Origin: Salipiger marinus
GTDB lineage: Bacteria; Pseudomonadota; Alphaproteobacteria; Rhodobacterales; Rhodobacteraceae
Direction: 5' to 3'
DNA length: 64,000 nucleotides
Assembly (NCBI RefSeq): GCF_900100085.1
Contig: NZ_FNEJ01000002.1
Coordinates: 186,001-250,000, forward strand
The position numbers were made by a program, and so were the translations under genes. Of the stretch, positions 16,199 through 26,341 are shown one piece after another. Each line of letters begins with the position of its first letter. Within the stretch, counting starts at the first letter, position 1. The notes beneath the pieces are model-generated. The model saw only the letters and a program-made list of their open reading frames with translations, was not told where the DNA came from and did no database searches.

Positions 16199-18019
16199 AT
16201 GGACAATCAGAACAAGAACCTGCTTATCGCAACCGCGCTGAGCTTCGTGGTGATCCTCGTCTGGTTCCTCCTGTTTCCGCCCCCGGAAACGGCGGTGGAT
16301 CAGGCCACGGCCCCGGCGACGGAGCAGACCGCCGATGCGCCCGCTGCGGTCAGCGTGCCCGGCGCGACCCCCGGTGCGGCTCCCGGCACCGCCGCCCCCG
16401 AGGCGGCGATTGAAACCGTCCGCGTGCCCATCGACACGCCGCGGCTGGACGGCTCCATCGCGCTGACCGGTGGCCGGCTCGACGTGCTGAACCTGCGCGA
16501 TTACAACGTCACGATGGATCCCGGCTCGCCCAATGTGCAGGTGCTGGACCCGGTCGGCAGCGCAAATCCCTATTACGCCGTTTACGGCTGGGCCCCCGGC
16601 GCCGGCCTTGGCCCCGAGGACGTGCCCGGCCCCAACACCGAATGGCAGCTGGAACAGGGCGACACGCTGCGTGTGGACAGCCCCGTCACCCTGCGCTGGG
16701 ACAGCCCTTCGGGCCTGATCTTCCGCCGCACCTTCGCGGTTGACGAGAATTTCATGTTCCGCGTCACGCAGGCGATGGAAAACACCTCTGACACCACGCT
16801 TGCCGCGGCGCCCTACGGCATCCTTGCCCGTCATGGCGAACCTGCGGATCTGAAGAATTTCTTCGTGCTGCACGAAGGCGCCATCGCCATGAGCGACGGC
16901 AAGCTGGAAGAGACCAAATACAAGAACATCCGCGATCTGGACGTGGTGCCCGCCGAGGGCGCGCGGGCCGAGGTCATGCAGGTCGCCGAAAACGGCTGGA
17001 TCGGCTTCACCGAACATTACTGGATGACCGTGCTGATCCCCGATGCGGGCACCAGCTACCGTCAGGCGGTGAAATACAACGAAGGCCGCGACATCTATCA
17101 GACCGAGATCGTGCTGCCGACCCAGACCCTGGAACCCGGCGCCAGCGCGCAGGTCTCCACCCGGCTGTTTTCCGGCGCCAAGGTCTGGGAAACCATCCGC
17201 GACTATCAGGAAGCGGGCGTCGACCGCTTTGTCGACAGCATCGACTGGGGCTGGTTCTTCTTCCTGACCAAACCCATCTTCTGGGTGCTGCACCACCTGC
17301 ACCAGTGGATCGGCAACATGGGCTGGTCGATCATCGCCCTGACCGTCATCCTCAAGGCGCTGCTCTTCCCGCTGGCCTATAAATCCTACGTCTCCATGGC
17401 GAAGATGAAGGAACTCCAGCCGGAGATGGAGAAGCTGAAGGAACGCGCGGGCGACGACCGCCAGAAGATGCAGCAGGAGATGATGGCGCTCTACAAGCGG
17501 GAAAAGGTCAATCCCGCCTCGGGCTGCCTGCCGATCCTGCTGCAGATCCCGATCTTCTTCTCGCTCTACAAGGTGATCTTCGTGGCGTTCGAACTGCGCC
17601 ACGCCCCATGGTTCGGCCCGTTCCAGGATCTGTCGGCGCCCGATCCCACCTCGCTTTACAACCTGTTCGGCCTGCTGCCCTGGGCCGCGCCCGAACCGGC
17701 CAGCACGCTGGCGCTGGTGTTCATCGGCATCCTGCCGATCCTGCTGGGCATCTCCATGTGGCTGCAGCAGAAACTGAATCCGGCGCCCACCGATCCGGCG
17801 CAGGCGATGATCTTTGCCTGGATGCCGTGGGTGTTCATGTTCATGCTGGGCGGCTTCGCCTCGGGGCTGGTGCTGTACTGGATCACCAACAACACCATCA
17901 CCTTCAGCCAGCAGTACATCATCATGCGCAGTCAGGGCTTCAAGCCGGACGTGTTCGGCAACATCAAGTCCAGCTTCAACCGGAAGAAGAAGACCGCCGG
18001 AAAGTCGGACAGCAAATGA
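16199..18019 (+). CDS. yidC: Membrane protein insertase YidC
   Basis: 606 residues from MDNQNKNLL. One N-terminal helix (about 7-26) and an Ala/Pro-rich linker lead to a large periplasmic P1 domain. The conserved C-terminal insertase core begins near the WGWFFFLTKPIFWVLHHLH stretch, with a short basic tail. It inserts and folds inner-membrane proteins with or without SecYEG. The stop overlaps the MOSC gene by 4 bases. A longer upstream in-frame start (16139) adds 20 unrelated residues and is rejected. Confidence 0.96.
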   Translation: MDNQNKNLLIATALSFVVILVWFLLFPPPETAVDQATAPATEQTADAPAAVSVPGATPGAAPGTAAPEAAIETVRVPIDTPRLDGSIALTGGRLDVLNLRDYNVTMDPGSPNVQVLDPVGSANPYYAVYGWAPGAGLGPEDVPGPNTEWQLEQGDTLRVDSPVTLRWDSPSGLIFRRTFAVDENFMFRVTQAMENTSDTTLAAAPYGILARHGEPADLKNFFVLHEGAIAMSDGKLEETKYKNIRDLDVVPAEGARAEVMQVAENGWIGFTEHYWMTVLIPDAGTSYRQAVKYNEGRDIYQTEIVLPTQTLEPGASAQVSTRLFSGAKVWETIRDYQEAGVDRFVDSIDWGWFFFLTKPIFWVLHHLHQWIGNMGWSIIALTVILKALLFPLAYKSYVSMAKMKELQPEMEKLKERAGDDRQKMQQEMMALYKREKVNPASGCLPILLQIPIFFSLYKVIFVAFELRHAPWFGPFQDLSAPDPTSLYNLFGLLPWAAPEPASTLALVFIGILPILLGISMWLQQKLNPAPTDPAQAMIFAWMPWVFMFMLGGFASGLVLYWITNNTITFSQQYIIMRSQGFKPDVFGNIKSSFNRKKKTAGKSDSK

Positions 18020-18759
18020 CCGGGCGTGTCACCTCGATCTGGCGCCATCCGATCAAGGCCCATGGCCGCGAGGCGCTGGATCGGGTGACGCTGCAGGCAG
18101 GCGCCTGCCTGCCCTGGGACCGGGCCTGGGCCGTGGCGCATGAGCTGTCCGAGGCTGATGGCACGGACTGGGCGCGCTGCGGAAATTTCAGCCGCGGCGC
18201 CAAGGCGCCGCAGCTGATGGCGATCAGTTCCACGCTGGACGAGGGAACGGGGCGCATCACCCTGCGCCACCCCGACCGGCCCGATCTGAGCTTTGACCCC
18301 GAGACCGAACAGGCGGCGTTTCTGGACTGGGTGCGCCCCCTGATGCCCGCAGACCGCGCGCAGTCGGCGCGGCTGGTGCGGGCGCAGGCGCGCGGTATGA
18401 CCGACGCGCCCTTCGCTTCGGTGACGCTGTGCAACATGGCCAGCCACCGCGCTGTCGAAGAGCGGATGGGCCAGCCCCTGTCGATCCATCGCTGGCGCGG
18501 CAATCTCTGGATCGAGGATCTGCCCGCATGGGCGGAATTCGACTGGATCGGGCGCGAGGTCCAGCTGGGCGAGGCGGTGCTGCTGGTGCGCGAACGCACG
18601 GGCCGCTGTGCCGCGACCACCGCCAACCCAGAAACCGGCCTGCGCGACGCGGATACGCTTGGCACGCTGAAAAGCTGGGGCCATACCGATTTTTCGGTGC
18701 AGACCGAAGTGATACGGGGCGGCACCATCGCCCCCGGCGACAAGGTGACCCTGCTGTGA
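18016..18759 (+). CDS. MOSC-domain protein
   Basis: 247 residues starting at the ATG that overlaps the yidC stop. The C-terminal half is a MOSC domain, with the conserved cysteine in GRCAATTANPETG and the GDKV ending. The N-terminal VTSIWRHPIKAHG is the MOSC N-terminal barrel pattern. MOSC proteins carry sulfur or bind molybdenum cofactor in enzymes such as the mARC/YcbX type. No Fe-S or reductase domain is attached here. The partner and substrate are unknown. Confidence 0.85.
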   Translation: MTGRVTSIWRHPIKAHGREALDRVTLQAGACLPWDRAWAVAHELSEADGTDWARCGNFSRGAKAPQLMAISSTLDEGTGRITLRHPDRPDLSFDPETEQAAFLDWVRPLMPADRAQSARLVRAQARGMTDAPFASVTLCNMASHRAVEERMGQPLSIHRWRGNLWIEDLPAWAEFDWIGREVQLGEAVLLVRERTGRCAATTANPETGLRDADTLGTLKSWGHTDFSVQTEVIRGGTIAPGDKVTLL

Positions 18760-19409
18760 CTTCCCTGCCCTTTCCTCTGGCTGAACTTCCCGATGACGCT
18801 GCCACCGAAGCGGCGCGCAAGCTCTTTGCGGGGGAGGTGACCTTTCTCAAGGGCGTGGTGGCCATGGACGGCCTGCCGCCCGATGACCGGCCCGAGGTCT
18901 GTTTCGCGGGCCGCTCCAATGTCGGGAAATCCAGCCTGATCAATGCCCTGACCGGGCGCAAGGGGCTGGCCCGCGCCTCCAACACGCCGGGCCGCACGCA
19001 GGAGATCAACTTCTTCACGCTGGCCGAAAGCCATTACCTCGTCGACCTGCCCGGCTATGGCTTTGCCAATGCGCCGGTGGCGATCGTGGAGAAATGGCAG
19101 CGCCTGCTGAAACAGTATCTGTCGGGCCGCGCCTCGCTGCGCCGCGCCTTCGTGCTGGTCGATGCGCGCCACGGCATCAAGTCGGTGGATGAAGAGATCA
19201 TGACCCTGCTCGACCGCTCCGCCGTGACCTTTCAGGCGGTGCTGACCAAGACCGACAAGCTGAAGGCCAGCGAGCTGGACAAGGTGCTGGATCAGGTGCG
19301 CGGCAAGCTCGCCAAACACCCCGCCGCCTATCCGGAACTGGTGCTGACCAGTTCGGAAAAGGGCGACGGCATCCCGCTGTTGCGCGCCATCATCGCCGGG
19401 CTGGCCTGA
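18756..19409 (+). CDS. engB: Ribosome biogenesis GTPase YihA/YsxC (EngB)
   Basis: 217 residues starting at GTG 18756-18758, overlapping the MOSC stop (GTGA). The G-domain motifs are G1 GRSNVGKSS, G3 DLPGYG, G4 TKTDK and G5 TSS, in the order and spacing of the EngB family. It is an essential GTPase for late 50S subunit assembly. An open frame extends further upstream, but it would run through the MOSC gene in another frame, and the coupled GTG start gives the family length. Confidence 0.93.
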   Translation: MTSLPFPLAELPDDAATEAARKLFAGEVTFLKGVVAMDGLPPDDRPEVCFAGRSNVGKSSLINALTGRKGLARASNTPGRTQEINFFTLAESHYLVDLPGYGFANAPVAIVEKWQRLLKQYLSGRASLRRAFVLVDARHGIKSVDEEIMTLLDRSAVTFQAVLTKTDKLKASELDKVLDQVRGKLAKHPAAYPELVLTSSEKGDGIPLLRAIIAGLA

Positions 19410-19490
19410 GAGTTTCCGCGAAACTTCTTGCGTGACGGCCCGTTGTTTTCCAGACAGAGCCTCAAGCCCCCACCCGAGGATGCAGCCAGG

Positions 19491-20384
19491 ATGAAGAAGC
19501 AGACCATGAACCGAGACTGGATCGCCACCGCCCGCACTCTGAACGAAGCCCTGCCCTATCTGCAGCGCTATACGGGCGCGGTGGTGGTCGTGAAATTTGG
19601 CGGCAACGCCATGGGCGACGAGGAGGCGATGGCCGAATTCGCCCGCGACATCGTGCTGATGCGGCAGGTGGGCGTGAACCCGGTCGTGGTGCATGGCGGC
19701 GGTCCGATGATCAACGACATGCTGAAGCGGCTGAATATCGAATCGCGCTTCGTGCGCGGCAAGCGGGTCACCGATCAGGCCACCGTCGAAGTGGTGGAAA
19801 TGGTGCTGACCGGTCTGGTCAACAAGCGCATTGTGCAGGCCATCATGGACGAGGGTGGCCGCGCCGTCGGCCTGTCCGGCAAGGATGACGATCTGATCGT
19901 CTGCGAGGCGGACGACCCCGAACTGGGCTTTGTCGGCAACCCGGTGGAATGCAACGTGCAGGTGCTGCGCGATCTTTTTGCCGCCGGGATCATTCCCGTG
20001 GTGGCCCCTGTCGCCACCGGCATGGATTATCTGGAAACCTTCAACGTCAACGGCGACACCGCCGCAGGCGCACTGGCCGCAGCGCTCAAGGCCGACCGGC
20101 TGCTGCTGCTCACCGATGTCTCCGGCGTGAAGAACGCCGAGGGCGAGGTGGTCACGCAGATGACCCCCGAGGATGTGCGCGCGATGATCTCTGACGGCAC
20201 CATCGCGGGCGGCATGATCCCCAAGACCGAAACCGCGCTGAAGGCGGTGGAGGAAGGCGTGCGCGCCGTGGTGATCCTTGACGGGCGGGTGCCCAATGCC
20301 TGCCTGCTGGAGCTGTTCACCGAACATGGTGCTGGCTCGCTCATCCGCCGTGCCGACCTGCCCCCCGTCAAGGCGCGGAGCTGA
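19491..20384 (+). CDS. argB: Acetylglutamate kinase
   Basis: 297 residues beginning [10 protein letters not shown]. The amino-acid-kinase fold shows VVKFGGNAM near the N-terminus, [10 protein letters not shown], the DVSGV motif and GGMIPK near the end. It phosphorylates N-acetylglutamate in the second step of arginine synthesis. The N-terminal helix before KFGG is characteristic of the arginine-sensitive hexameric form, so feedback inhibition by arginine is likely. It lies 81 bases after engB and 6 bases before the SixA-like gene. Confidence 0.95.
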   Translation: MKKQTMNRDWIATARTLNEALPYLQRYTGAVVVVKFGGNAMGDEEAMAEFARDIVLMRQVGVNPVVVHGGGPMINDMLKRLNIESRFVRGKRVTDQATVEVVEMVLTGLVNKRIVQAIMDEGGRAVGLSGKDDDLIVCEADDPELGFVGNPVECNVQVLRDLFAAGIIPVVAPVATGMDYLETFNVNGDTAAGALAAALKADRLLLLTDVSGVKNAEGEVVTQMTPEDVRAMISDGTIAGGMIPKTETALKAVEEGVRAVVILDGRVPNACLLELFTEHGAGSLIRRADLPPVKARS

Positions 20385-20390
20385 GGCACG

Positions 20391-20876
20391 ATGAAACGGC
20401 TGATTCTGGTCCGGCACGCCAAATCCGACTGGTCCCTTGGCATGGCGGATCATGACCGTCCGCTGAATGTGCGCGGTCGGGCCAGCGCTGCGGCCATCGG
20501 GCGCTGGCTGCGCGAAAAGAACCTGCGCCCGGATCAGGTGCTGTGTTCCACCGCGACGCGCACGCGGGAAACGCTGGATCTGCTGGATCTGGACGCCCCC
20601 GCCCGTTTCGAGGACCGGCTTTATCACGCAGCGCCAGAGGTCATGCTGTCCAGCCTGCAGACGGCGCGGGGCGATGTGGTGCTGATGCTGGGGCATAATC
20701 CCGGCATCGCGGAATTTGCGGCGCGTCTGGTGGCGCGGCCACCGGGCCATCCGCGCTTTGCCGCCTACCCTACCGGGGCCACGCTGGTGGCGCAGCTTGA
20801 CATCGACAGCTGGGCCGAAGCCCGGATGGGACAGGCCGAGGCGCTGGAGTTCATCGTGCCGCGCGACCTGATCTGA
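20391..20876 (+). CDS. SixA-like histidine phosphatase
   Basis: 161 residues of the histidine-phosphatase superfamily. LVRHAKS holds the catalytic His9, CSTATRTRET supplies the second arginine, and GHNPG holds the second histidine. Members of this short branch remove phosphate from phosphohistidine on proteins (E. coli SixA acts on phosphotransfer proteins). The target here is unknown. It lies 6 bases after argB and is followed by a strong hairpin, closing the rpmH-to-sixA gene series. Confidence 0.85.
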   Translation: MKRLILVRHAKSDWSLGMADHDRPLNVRGRASAAAIGRWLREKNLRPDQVLCSTATRTRETLDLLDLDAPARFEDRLYHAAPEVMLSSLQTARGDVVLMLGHNPGIAEFAARLVARPPGHPRFAAYPTGATLVAQLDIDSWAEARMGQAEALEFIVPRDLI

Positions 20877-20882
20877 AAGACG

Positions 20883-20903
20883 CGGCGGGCCCGCAGGCCC
20901 GCC
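20883..20903. terminator. Hairpin between sixA and bztD (probably bidirectional)
   Basis: GGCGGGCC-cgca-GGCCCGCC (20884-20903), an 8-bp perfect stem with tetraloop in the 36-base gap between convergent genes. There is no clear U-tract on either strand. Confidence 0.6.
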
Positions 20904-20912
20904 GTGCCACGC

Positions 20913-21704
20913 TCAGTGCCCGAGGATCTGGCTCAGGAACAGCTTGGTCCGCTCGTGCTGCGGATTGTTGAAGAAGGCTTCCGGCTCGTTCTGTTCGACG
21001 ATCTGCCCCGCATCCATGAAGATCACGCGGTTGGCCACCTGACGGGCAAAGCCCATCTCGTGGGTCACGCAGATCATGGTCATGCCCTCCTGCGCCAGCT
21101 CCACCATGGTGTCGAGAACCTCCTTGATCATCTCGGGGTCAAGCGCCGAGGTCGGTTCGTCGAACAGCATGATGCGCGGCTTCATGCAGAGCGATCGGGC
21201 GATTGCCACCCGCTGCTGCTGGCCGCCGGACAGCTGGCCCGGGTATTTATGGGCCTGTTCGGGGATCTTCACCTTTTCAAGGAAATGCATCGCCGTGGCT
21301 TCGGCTTCGCGTTTCGGGATCTTGCGGACCCAGATCGGCGCCAGCGTGCAGTTTTCCAGAATGGTCAGGTGCGGGAACAGGTTGAAGTGCTGGAAGCACA
21401 TCCCGACTTCGGACCGGATCTTGTCGATGTTCTTCAGATCCGAGGACAGTTCGGTGCCATCCACCATGATGGTGCCCGACTGGTGTTCCTCCAGCCGGTT
21501 GATGCAGCGGATCATCGTCGACTTGCCAGAGCCCGAAGGCCCGGCAATCACGATCCGCTCGCCGCGATAGACGGTCAGATCGATGTCGCGCAGCACATGG
21601 AAGGTGCCGAACCACTTGTTCATCTTGGTGATCTGGATGGCCACCTCGTCGGAGACGGTCATCTGGCTCCGGTCGATCTGCCGGTCGAGGGCAAGGTCAG
21701 ACAT
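20913..21704 (-). CDS. bztD: Amino-acid ABC transporter ATP-binding protein (BztD/AapP type)
   Basis: 263 residues. Walker [11 protein letters not shown]-loop region [11 protein letters not shown], signature LSGGQQQR, Walker [14 protein letters not shown] and H-switch CVTHEM are all intact. It is the cytosolic ATPase of the four-gene transporter encoded with bztA, B and C. The homologous Rhodobacter capsulatus Bzt system imports glutamate, glutamine, aspartate and asparagine. It is the last gene of the minus-strand operon, 11 bases after bztC. Confidence 0.93.
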   Translation of the reverse strand: MSDLALDRQIDRSQMTVSDEVAIQITKMNKWFGTFHVLRDIDLTVYRGERIVIAGPSGSGKSTMIRCINRLEEHQSGTIMVDGTELSSDLKNIDKIRSEVGMCFQHFNLFPHLTILENCTLAPIWVRKIPKREAEATAMHFLEKVKIPEQAHKYPGQLSGGQQQRVAIARSLCMKPRIMLFDEPTSALDPEMIKEVLDTMVELAQEGMTMICVTHEMGFARQVANRVIFMDAGQIVEQNEPEAFFNNPQHERTKLFLSQILGH

Positions 21705-21715
21705 GCGGGCTCTCC

Positions 21716-23032
21716 TTAACGATGCTCACGGCGGAGCTTTTTTTCTAGAAACAGGGAATAGCGGCCCATGCTGAAGCAGAAGACGAAGAAGCAGAGGCCG
21801 ATGAAGACGAAAAGCTCCCAGTAGACGCCGTTCCAGTCGGTGGTGGCGCGGATCGCGTTCGCCAGAAACAGCGGGTCCATCATGCCGATGATCATCACCA
21901 GCGTGGTGTCCTTGAAGAGCCCGATGAAGGTGTTGACGATGCCCGGGATGGAGATTTTCAGCGCCTGCGGCAGGATGATCAGCCGCATGGAGTTCCAGTA
22001 ATCGAGCCCCAGCGCGCCCGCCGCCTCGTATTGCCCCTTGGGCAGGGCCGCGAGACCGCCGCGCACCACCTCGGCGATATAGGCAGAGGCAAAGAGCGTC
22101 ACCATGATGATGACCCGCAGCATCAGGTCAAAGTTCGTGCCCGGCGGCAGGAAGTAGTTCAGCAGCAGGGAGGCGGTGAACAGCCACACGATCAGCGGCA
22201 CGCCGCGGATCGTCTCGATGAAGGTGACCGAGACCTTGTTGATCAGGAACATGTCCGACTGCCGCCCCAGCGCCAGCAGGATCCCCAGCGGCAGCGACAG
22301 CACGATGCCCGACACGCCGATGACCAGCGCCAGCATGAAGCCGCCGATGTCCTTGGAGCCGACCGGGGTGATTCCCAGCGGCAGGATGTCCTGCAGCAGC
22401 CCCGCCAGCGGCGCAGCCACCAGCAGCCAGTAGACGATGGGGGCGAGGATGGTCGCAATGACCCCCGGCAGCACGCCGATGACCGGCGTCAGATAGCGGG
22501 TGACCGCCCAGCCCACCACGAAGCCAAGCGCGATGGCCACCGGCCCCCAGATCGACCCGCCCCAGATCAGCCAGAAGATCACGAAGGGCGAAAGCAGGGA
22601 AAAGCCCAGCATCTTCTTGGGCAGGCCTTGGAACAGGACCGGTGCGATGGCCACGAGGAACAGCACGAAGGCCAGCACCGGACGCCAGTACAGATCCTGC
22701 GGGTAGAAGCCGAACAGCAGCTGGTTCCAGCGTTCGGTGATGACGGCCCAGCAGGCGGCGCTGACATCGGGGCCGTAAAGCTCGTCACGGATGGCCCGGC
22801 ACTGGGCCAGACTGTCCGCCTGCCAGATGCCGCGCAGCATCCATGGCAGCAGGTGGCTGAGCGCGGCCCAGATGAACCACAGCGAGGCCAGCGTCAGGAT
22901 GATGTTGAGCCATGAGGAGAACAGGTTCTCCCGGACCCATTTCACCGCGCCGGACTGGCTGACGGGGGGATCCTGCTGCTGGATCATGCTGTCGCGCACG
23001 AAGGCGGCGGTCTGTGCGTGGGTGTCGCTCAT
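21716..23032 (-). CDS. bztC: Amino-acid ABC transporter permease (BztC/AapM type)
   Basis: 438 residues, about twice the length of a simple His/Glu-type permease. This is typical of BztC/AapM, which carries extra N-terminal helices before the conserved permease domain. The domain has the EAA-like loop ([26 protein letters not shown]) that contacts the ATPase. It forms the inner-membrane channel with BztB. It is separated from bztB by a single base and so is co-translated with it. Confidence 0.93.
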   Translation of the reverse strand: MSDTHAQTAAFVRDSMIQQQDPPVSQSGAVKWVRENLFSSWLNIILTLASLWFIWAALSHLLPWMLRGIWQADSLAQCRAIRDELYGPDVSAACWAVITERWNQLLFGFYPQDLYWRPVLAFVLFLVAIAPVLFQGLPKKMLGFSLLSPFVIFWLIWGGSIWGPVAIALGFVVGWAVTRYLTPVIGVLPGVIATILAPIVYWLLVAAPLAGLLQDILPLGITPVGSKDIGGFMLALVIGVSGIVLSLPLGILLALGRQSDMFLINKVSVTFIETIRGVPLIVWLFTASLLLNYFLPPGTNFDLMLRVIIMVTLFASAYIAEVVRGGLAALPKGQYEAAGALGLDYWNSMRLIILPQALKISIPGIVNTFIGLFKDTTLVMIIGMMDPLFLANAIRATTDWNGVYWELFVFIGLCFFVFCFSMGRYSLFLEKKLRREHR

Positions 23033-23033
23033 G

Positions 23034-24266
23034 TCACCGCTCCTTCAGCTTGACGCTGGCGTTGAAGATGTTCATCGCCGCCGAAATGATGAGGCTGAGC
23101 ACGAGGTAGAACAGGCCCAGCAGCAGCATGCCTTCAAGTTCGCGCCCGGTCTGGTTGATGGTGATGCCGCCCAGTGTGGAGCGCGCATCCATGTAGCCGA
23201 CCGCGATGGCCAGCGAGCTGTTCTTGGTCAGGTTCAGATATTGCGAGATCAGCGGCGGGATGATGACCCGCAGCGCCTGCGGCAGGATCACGAGGTTCAT
23301 CGTGGTGCTTGGCCGCAGCCCGAGGGCAAAGGCGGCCTCGGACTGGCCCTTGGAAATGGCAAGGATGCCGCCGCGCACGATTTCGGCGATGAAGGCGCCG
23401 GTGTAAAGCGACAGCGCCAGCCACAGCGCGATCAGCGAGTTGCGCAGATGCGTGCCGCCCGCGAAGTTGAAGCCCTGCAGCGCGGGCAGGTCCAGATAGG
23501 CGCCCATGGTGACCAGCAGCGCGCCCACCGGCACGATCAGCAGGCCCAGCGTGTAATGCCATGTGGCGGGCCGGACGCCGGTGGCTTCCTGCGTGGCGGT
23601 GGCCCAGCGTTTGATCCGCGTGATGGCGAAGATCGACAGGGCCAGAACCAGCAGGATCACCCCCCATGTCACCGCGCCATTCTGGCTGAGCGGCGAGGCG
23701 AAGTGCAGCGCGGGGATATAGACGCCGCGATTCGTCACCGCCACCGCATCGAGGAACATCGAGGAGGTGGGCTCGTCGCCCCGGAAGGCGTTGGGGGCGG
23801 GCGTGCTTTCGGTCAGCAGCGCGAAGATCAGGATGATCCACAGCAGCAGCGGCACGTTGCGGAAACCTTCCACATAGACCGCCATCAGCCGCGACACGAT
23901 CCAGTTGGACGACAGCCGCAGCACCCCTGCGATGACGCCCAGAATCGTGGCCAGGATGCAGCCCAGCAGGGCCACCAGCAGCGTGTTCAGGATGCCGACC
24001 ACCGCCGCGCGGCCATGGGTCGCCTGACTGTCATAGGAGATCAGCCGCTGGTTGATGTCATATCCGGATGGCTGCCAGAGGAAGCCGAAATTGATGTCCT
24101 TCCCCAGCGCCGCAAGGTTCTGGATCGTGTTCGAGACCAGCCAGGACATCATCAGCGCCAACAGGATCATCGCCACGACCTGGATCGTCAGCGAGCGGTA
24201 GCGCGTATCGTAAATAAGCTGGCCCAGCCGGAAGCCATGCTCCGGCGGATCGGTCAAGGTCGCCAT
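23034..24266 (-). CDS. bztB: Amino-acid ABC transporter permease (BztB/AapQ type)
   Basis: 410 residues. It starts MATLTDPPEHGFRLGQLIYD and shows a long insertion between the first helices, typical of BztB/AapQ. The C-terminal permease domain has the EIVRGGILAISKGQSEAAFALGL loop. It pairs with BztC. A 141-base gap containing a 14-bp perfect hairpin separates it from bztA upstream, which should lower its expression relative to the binding protein. Confidence 0.93.
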   Translation of the reverse strand: MATLTDPPEHGFRLGQLIYDTRYRSLTIQVVAMILLALMMSWLVSNTIQNLAALGKDINFGFLWQPSGYDINQRLISYDSQATHGRAAVVGILNTLLVALLGCILATILGVIAGVLRLSSNWIVSRLMAVYVEGFRNVPLLLWIILIFALLTESTPAPNAFRGDEPTSSMFLDAVAVTNRGVYIPALHFASPLSQNGAVTWGVILLVLALSIFAITRIKRWATATQEATGVRPATWHYTLGLLIVPVGALLVTMGAYLDLPALQGFNFAGGTHLRNSLIALWLALSLYTGAFIAEIVRGGILAISKGQSEAAFALGLRPSTTMNLVILPQALRVIIPPLISQYLNLTKNSSLAIAVGYMDARSTLGGITINQTGRELEGMLLLGLFYLVLSLIISAAMNIFNASVKLKER

Positions 24267-24363
24267 ATGTTCTCCCCGGTGGTTTCCGTTCTTCCCGGAT
24301 CCCGTGCCGGGTTTGCCCGACCTCTGTCCGCCTTCGGAAACTCTGGTATTGCTCTGATTGAGG

Positions 24364-24396
24364 GGAAAGGGGCGCGGATGAACCGCGCCCCTTTCC
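24364..24396 (-). terminator. Intercistronic stem-loop between bztA and bztB
   Basis: A perfect 14-bp stem (24364-24377 with 24383-24396) with a 5-base loop, 12 bases past the bztA stop. There is no long U-run after it on the minus strand, so it more likely attenuates or protects the bztA message than fully terminates. Confidence 0.75.
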
Positions 24397-24407
24397 GTGA
24401 TCCGATC

Positions 24408-25430
24408 TTAGCGGAAGGGCGGTGCGTAAAGCAGGCCACCTTCGGTCCACTGCGCGTTCAGGCCGCGCGACAGGCCGATGGGGGTGTTTTCACCGATGTT
24501 CTTTTCGAACACTTCGGCATAGTTGCCCCCGGCCATGATGGCGTTCTTGGCCCATGCGGCATCCAGACCCAGCATGGCCCCCAGTTCACCTTCGGTGCCC
24601 AGCAGACGGTTGATTTCGGGATTGTCGCCCGCAGTCGTCGACAACTCGCCGATATTGGCAGAGGTCACGCCATATTCCTCGGCCGCGACGAGCGCGTTGA
24701 GGGTCCAGCGCACGACATCGCCCCATTCGCTGTCGCCATGGCGGACAAGCGGGCCGAGCGGCTCTTTGGAGATGATCTCGGGCAGGATGACGTGATCGCC
24801 CGGGGCTTCAAAGGTGGCGCGGGTGGCGGCAAGGCCGGACGCGTCGGTGGTGTAGACGTCGCAGGCGCCAGCCAGATACTGCTGCTGCGCTTCGGCGTTG
24901 GTTTCGATCGGCACCGGCTCGTAGCTGAGGTTGTTGACGCGGAAGAAGTCCGCAAGGTTCAGTTCGGTGGTGGTGCCGGTCTGGATGCAGACGGTCGCGC
25001 CGTCCAGTTCCTTGGCCGAAGAAACGCCAAGCGCTTTCGGGATCATGAAGCCCTGACCGTCGTAATAGTTCACGCCGACGAATTCGAATTTCAGGTCCAC
25101 ATCGCGCGAGAAGGTCCAGGTGGTGTTCCGGGCCAGCATGTCGATTTCACCCGAGGCCAGCGCGGTAAAGCGGGTCTGCCCGGTGGTCGGCACAAATTCC
25201 ACGGCCATCGGATCGCCCAGAACGGCGGCGGCCACAGCGCGGCACAGCGCCACGTCGAACCCCTGCCACACCCCGTTCGCGTCCGGAGCGGCAAAACCCG
25301 GCAGGCCGGTTGCCACGCCGCAGTTCAGGGTGCCCCGTGCCTTGACATCATCGAGAGTTGCCGCACCGGCAGCTCCCGCCGCCGTCAGGCCGGCAACCGC
25401 AAGCGCGCCAAGAGTTACGGTTCTTTTCAT
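24408..25430 (-). CDS. bztA: Amino-acid ABC transporter substrate-binding protein (BztA/AapJ type)
   Basis: 340 residues. A signal peptide (about 1-23, cleavage after AGA) precedes TLDDVKARGTLNCGVATGLPGF, the start of the cluster 3 solute-binding fold. The binding-domain motif GFDVALCRAVAAAV and the C-terminal cysteine-bearing AGACDVYTTD are present. It is the periplasmic receptor of the Glu/Gln/Asp/Asn transporter. The ribosome-binding site AAGAGG is followed by TTAAC and ATG. It is first in bztABCD; its promoter should lie in the 197-base gap upstream. Confidence 0.94.
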   Translation of the reverse strand: MKRTVTLGALAVAGLTAAGAAGAATLDDVKARGTLNCGVATGLPGFAAPDANGVWQGFDVALCRAVAAAVLGDPMAVEFVPTTGQTRFTALASGEIDMLARNTTWTFSRDVDLKFEFVGVNYYDGQGFMIPKALGVSSAKELDGATVCIQTGTTTELNLADFFRVNNLSYEPVPIETNAEAQQQYLAGACDVYTTDASGLAATRATFEAPGDHVILPEIISKEPLGPLVRHGDSEWGDVVRWTLNALVAAEEYGVTSANIGELSTTAGDNPEINRLLGTEGELGAMLGLDAAWAKNAIMAGGNYAEVFEKNIGENTPIGLSRGLNAQWTEGGLLYAPPFR

Positions 25431-25627
25431 GTTAACCTCTTCCTGTTGTCCAGCCCCTTATGGGCCGGTTCCGTGGCCTGTCCCGGCCGCTGTCCATGGG
25501 CAGGAGTGATCCTGCCCGCAGTAACCGGAGTTTGGGAGGAATCCCGCCAACAGGTCAAGCCATGCTCACATGAAAACCGACTTTGCCTGCCCGCTTCTTA
25601 CGCAAGGAGAGCCTTTAAGAGAGAGGA

Positions 25628-26341
25628 TTAGGCAGTGCGGCAGTGCGCAAAGAAGCGGTGAGCGTGCAGAAATGCTTGAAGTTTCACCTCTGCGGCGGCC
25701 TGCGCCTCTTCGTCTTCGCCCCAAAGTTCCTGCTGGAAGGTTTCATCAAGGCGCGACAGGGCCCAGATCGCTTCGGCGGAGTGGTCCGGGACGGTGGCCG
25801 CGAATCCCAGCACCAGCGAGCCGCTGAGCGCCACCAGATCGTGAAAGGCCGCCAGTTCGAACGGGGTCAGCGCATGGGTGCGCGCGCGCAGCACCTCCAC
25901 CGCCTCGGCGGGCTGCGGGCGGTGCATCAGCCCGGTGACCGGATGCAGCCGCGCGCCAAGCTGCGCCTCGGCCCAGTCCAGCAGCGGATCCCAGCCCGCC
26001 GCCTGCCGGGCCACCAGATCGGCGGGGCTTTCGGCACGGTAGCACAGCAGGTCGCTGTCGCCATATTCGGCCAGCATATCCGCCACTTCGGCATGCTGCG
26101 GCGCCACCTTGTCGATGGCGGTGTTGGCGGTGCGGGTAAAGGGCATGGTGCGCGGGTCGATCTTTTCCGACTGCGCCTGCCATTCCTCGGCCATGGCCTC
26201 GGCCAGCCCGCGGGTCGGCACCACCAGCGGCGCCTTGCCCGGCGTGCGCAGCGGCCGCGCGTCCAGATGCAGGATGAACCCGCCGTCGGTATCGACGACA
26301 TGGGCCTGAGTGTAGAAGCGGCGGGGGGCCCATTCGCTCAT
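25628..26341 (-). CDS. ATP12 family F1-ATPase assembly chaperone
   Basis: 237 residues matching ATP12: FILHLDARPLRTPGKAPLVVPT near the N-terminus, the MPFTRTANTAIDKV segment, DLLCYRA and GFAATVP. In mitochondria ATP12 binds the F1 alpha subunit before assembly. Alphaproteobacterial homologues are presumed to do the same in the cytosol. The start overlaps the HAD gene stop by 4 bases, so it is the last member of the crcB-rluA-HAD-ATP12 operon. Confidence 0.92.
   Translation of the reverse strand: MSEWAPRRFYTQAHVVDTDGGFILHLDARPLRTPGKAPLVVPTRGLAEAMAEEWQAQSEKIDPRTMPFTRTANTAIDKVAPQHAEVADMLAEYGDSDLLCYRAESPADLVARQAAGWDPLLDWAEAQLGARLHPVTGLMHRPQPAEAVEVLRARTHALTPFELAAFHDLVALSGSLVLGFAATVPDHSAEAIWALSRLDETFQQELWGEDEEAQAAAEVKLQAFLHAHRFFAHCRTA

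Noticed and set aside
17976-20750. 924-codon open frame antisense to MOSC, engB, argB and sixA
   Set aside because: Its sequence is low-complexity His/Arg/Gln-rich and lies opposite four well-supported genes.
22791-25631. 946-codon open frame antisense to the bzt genes
   Set aside because: Shadow of bztC-bztB-bztA; no motif and wrong codon pattern.
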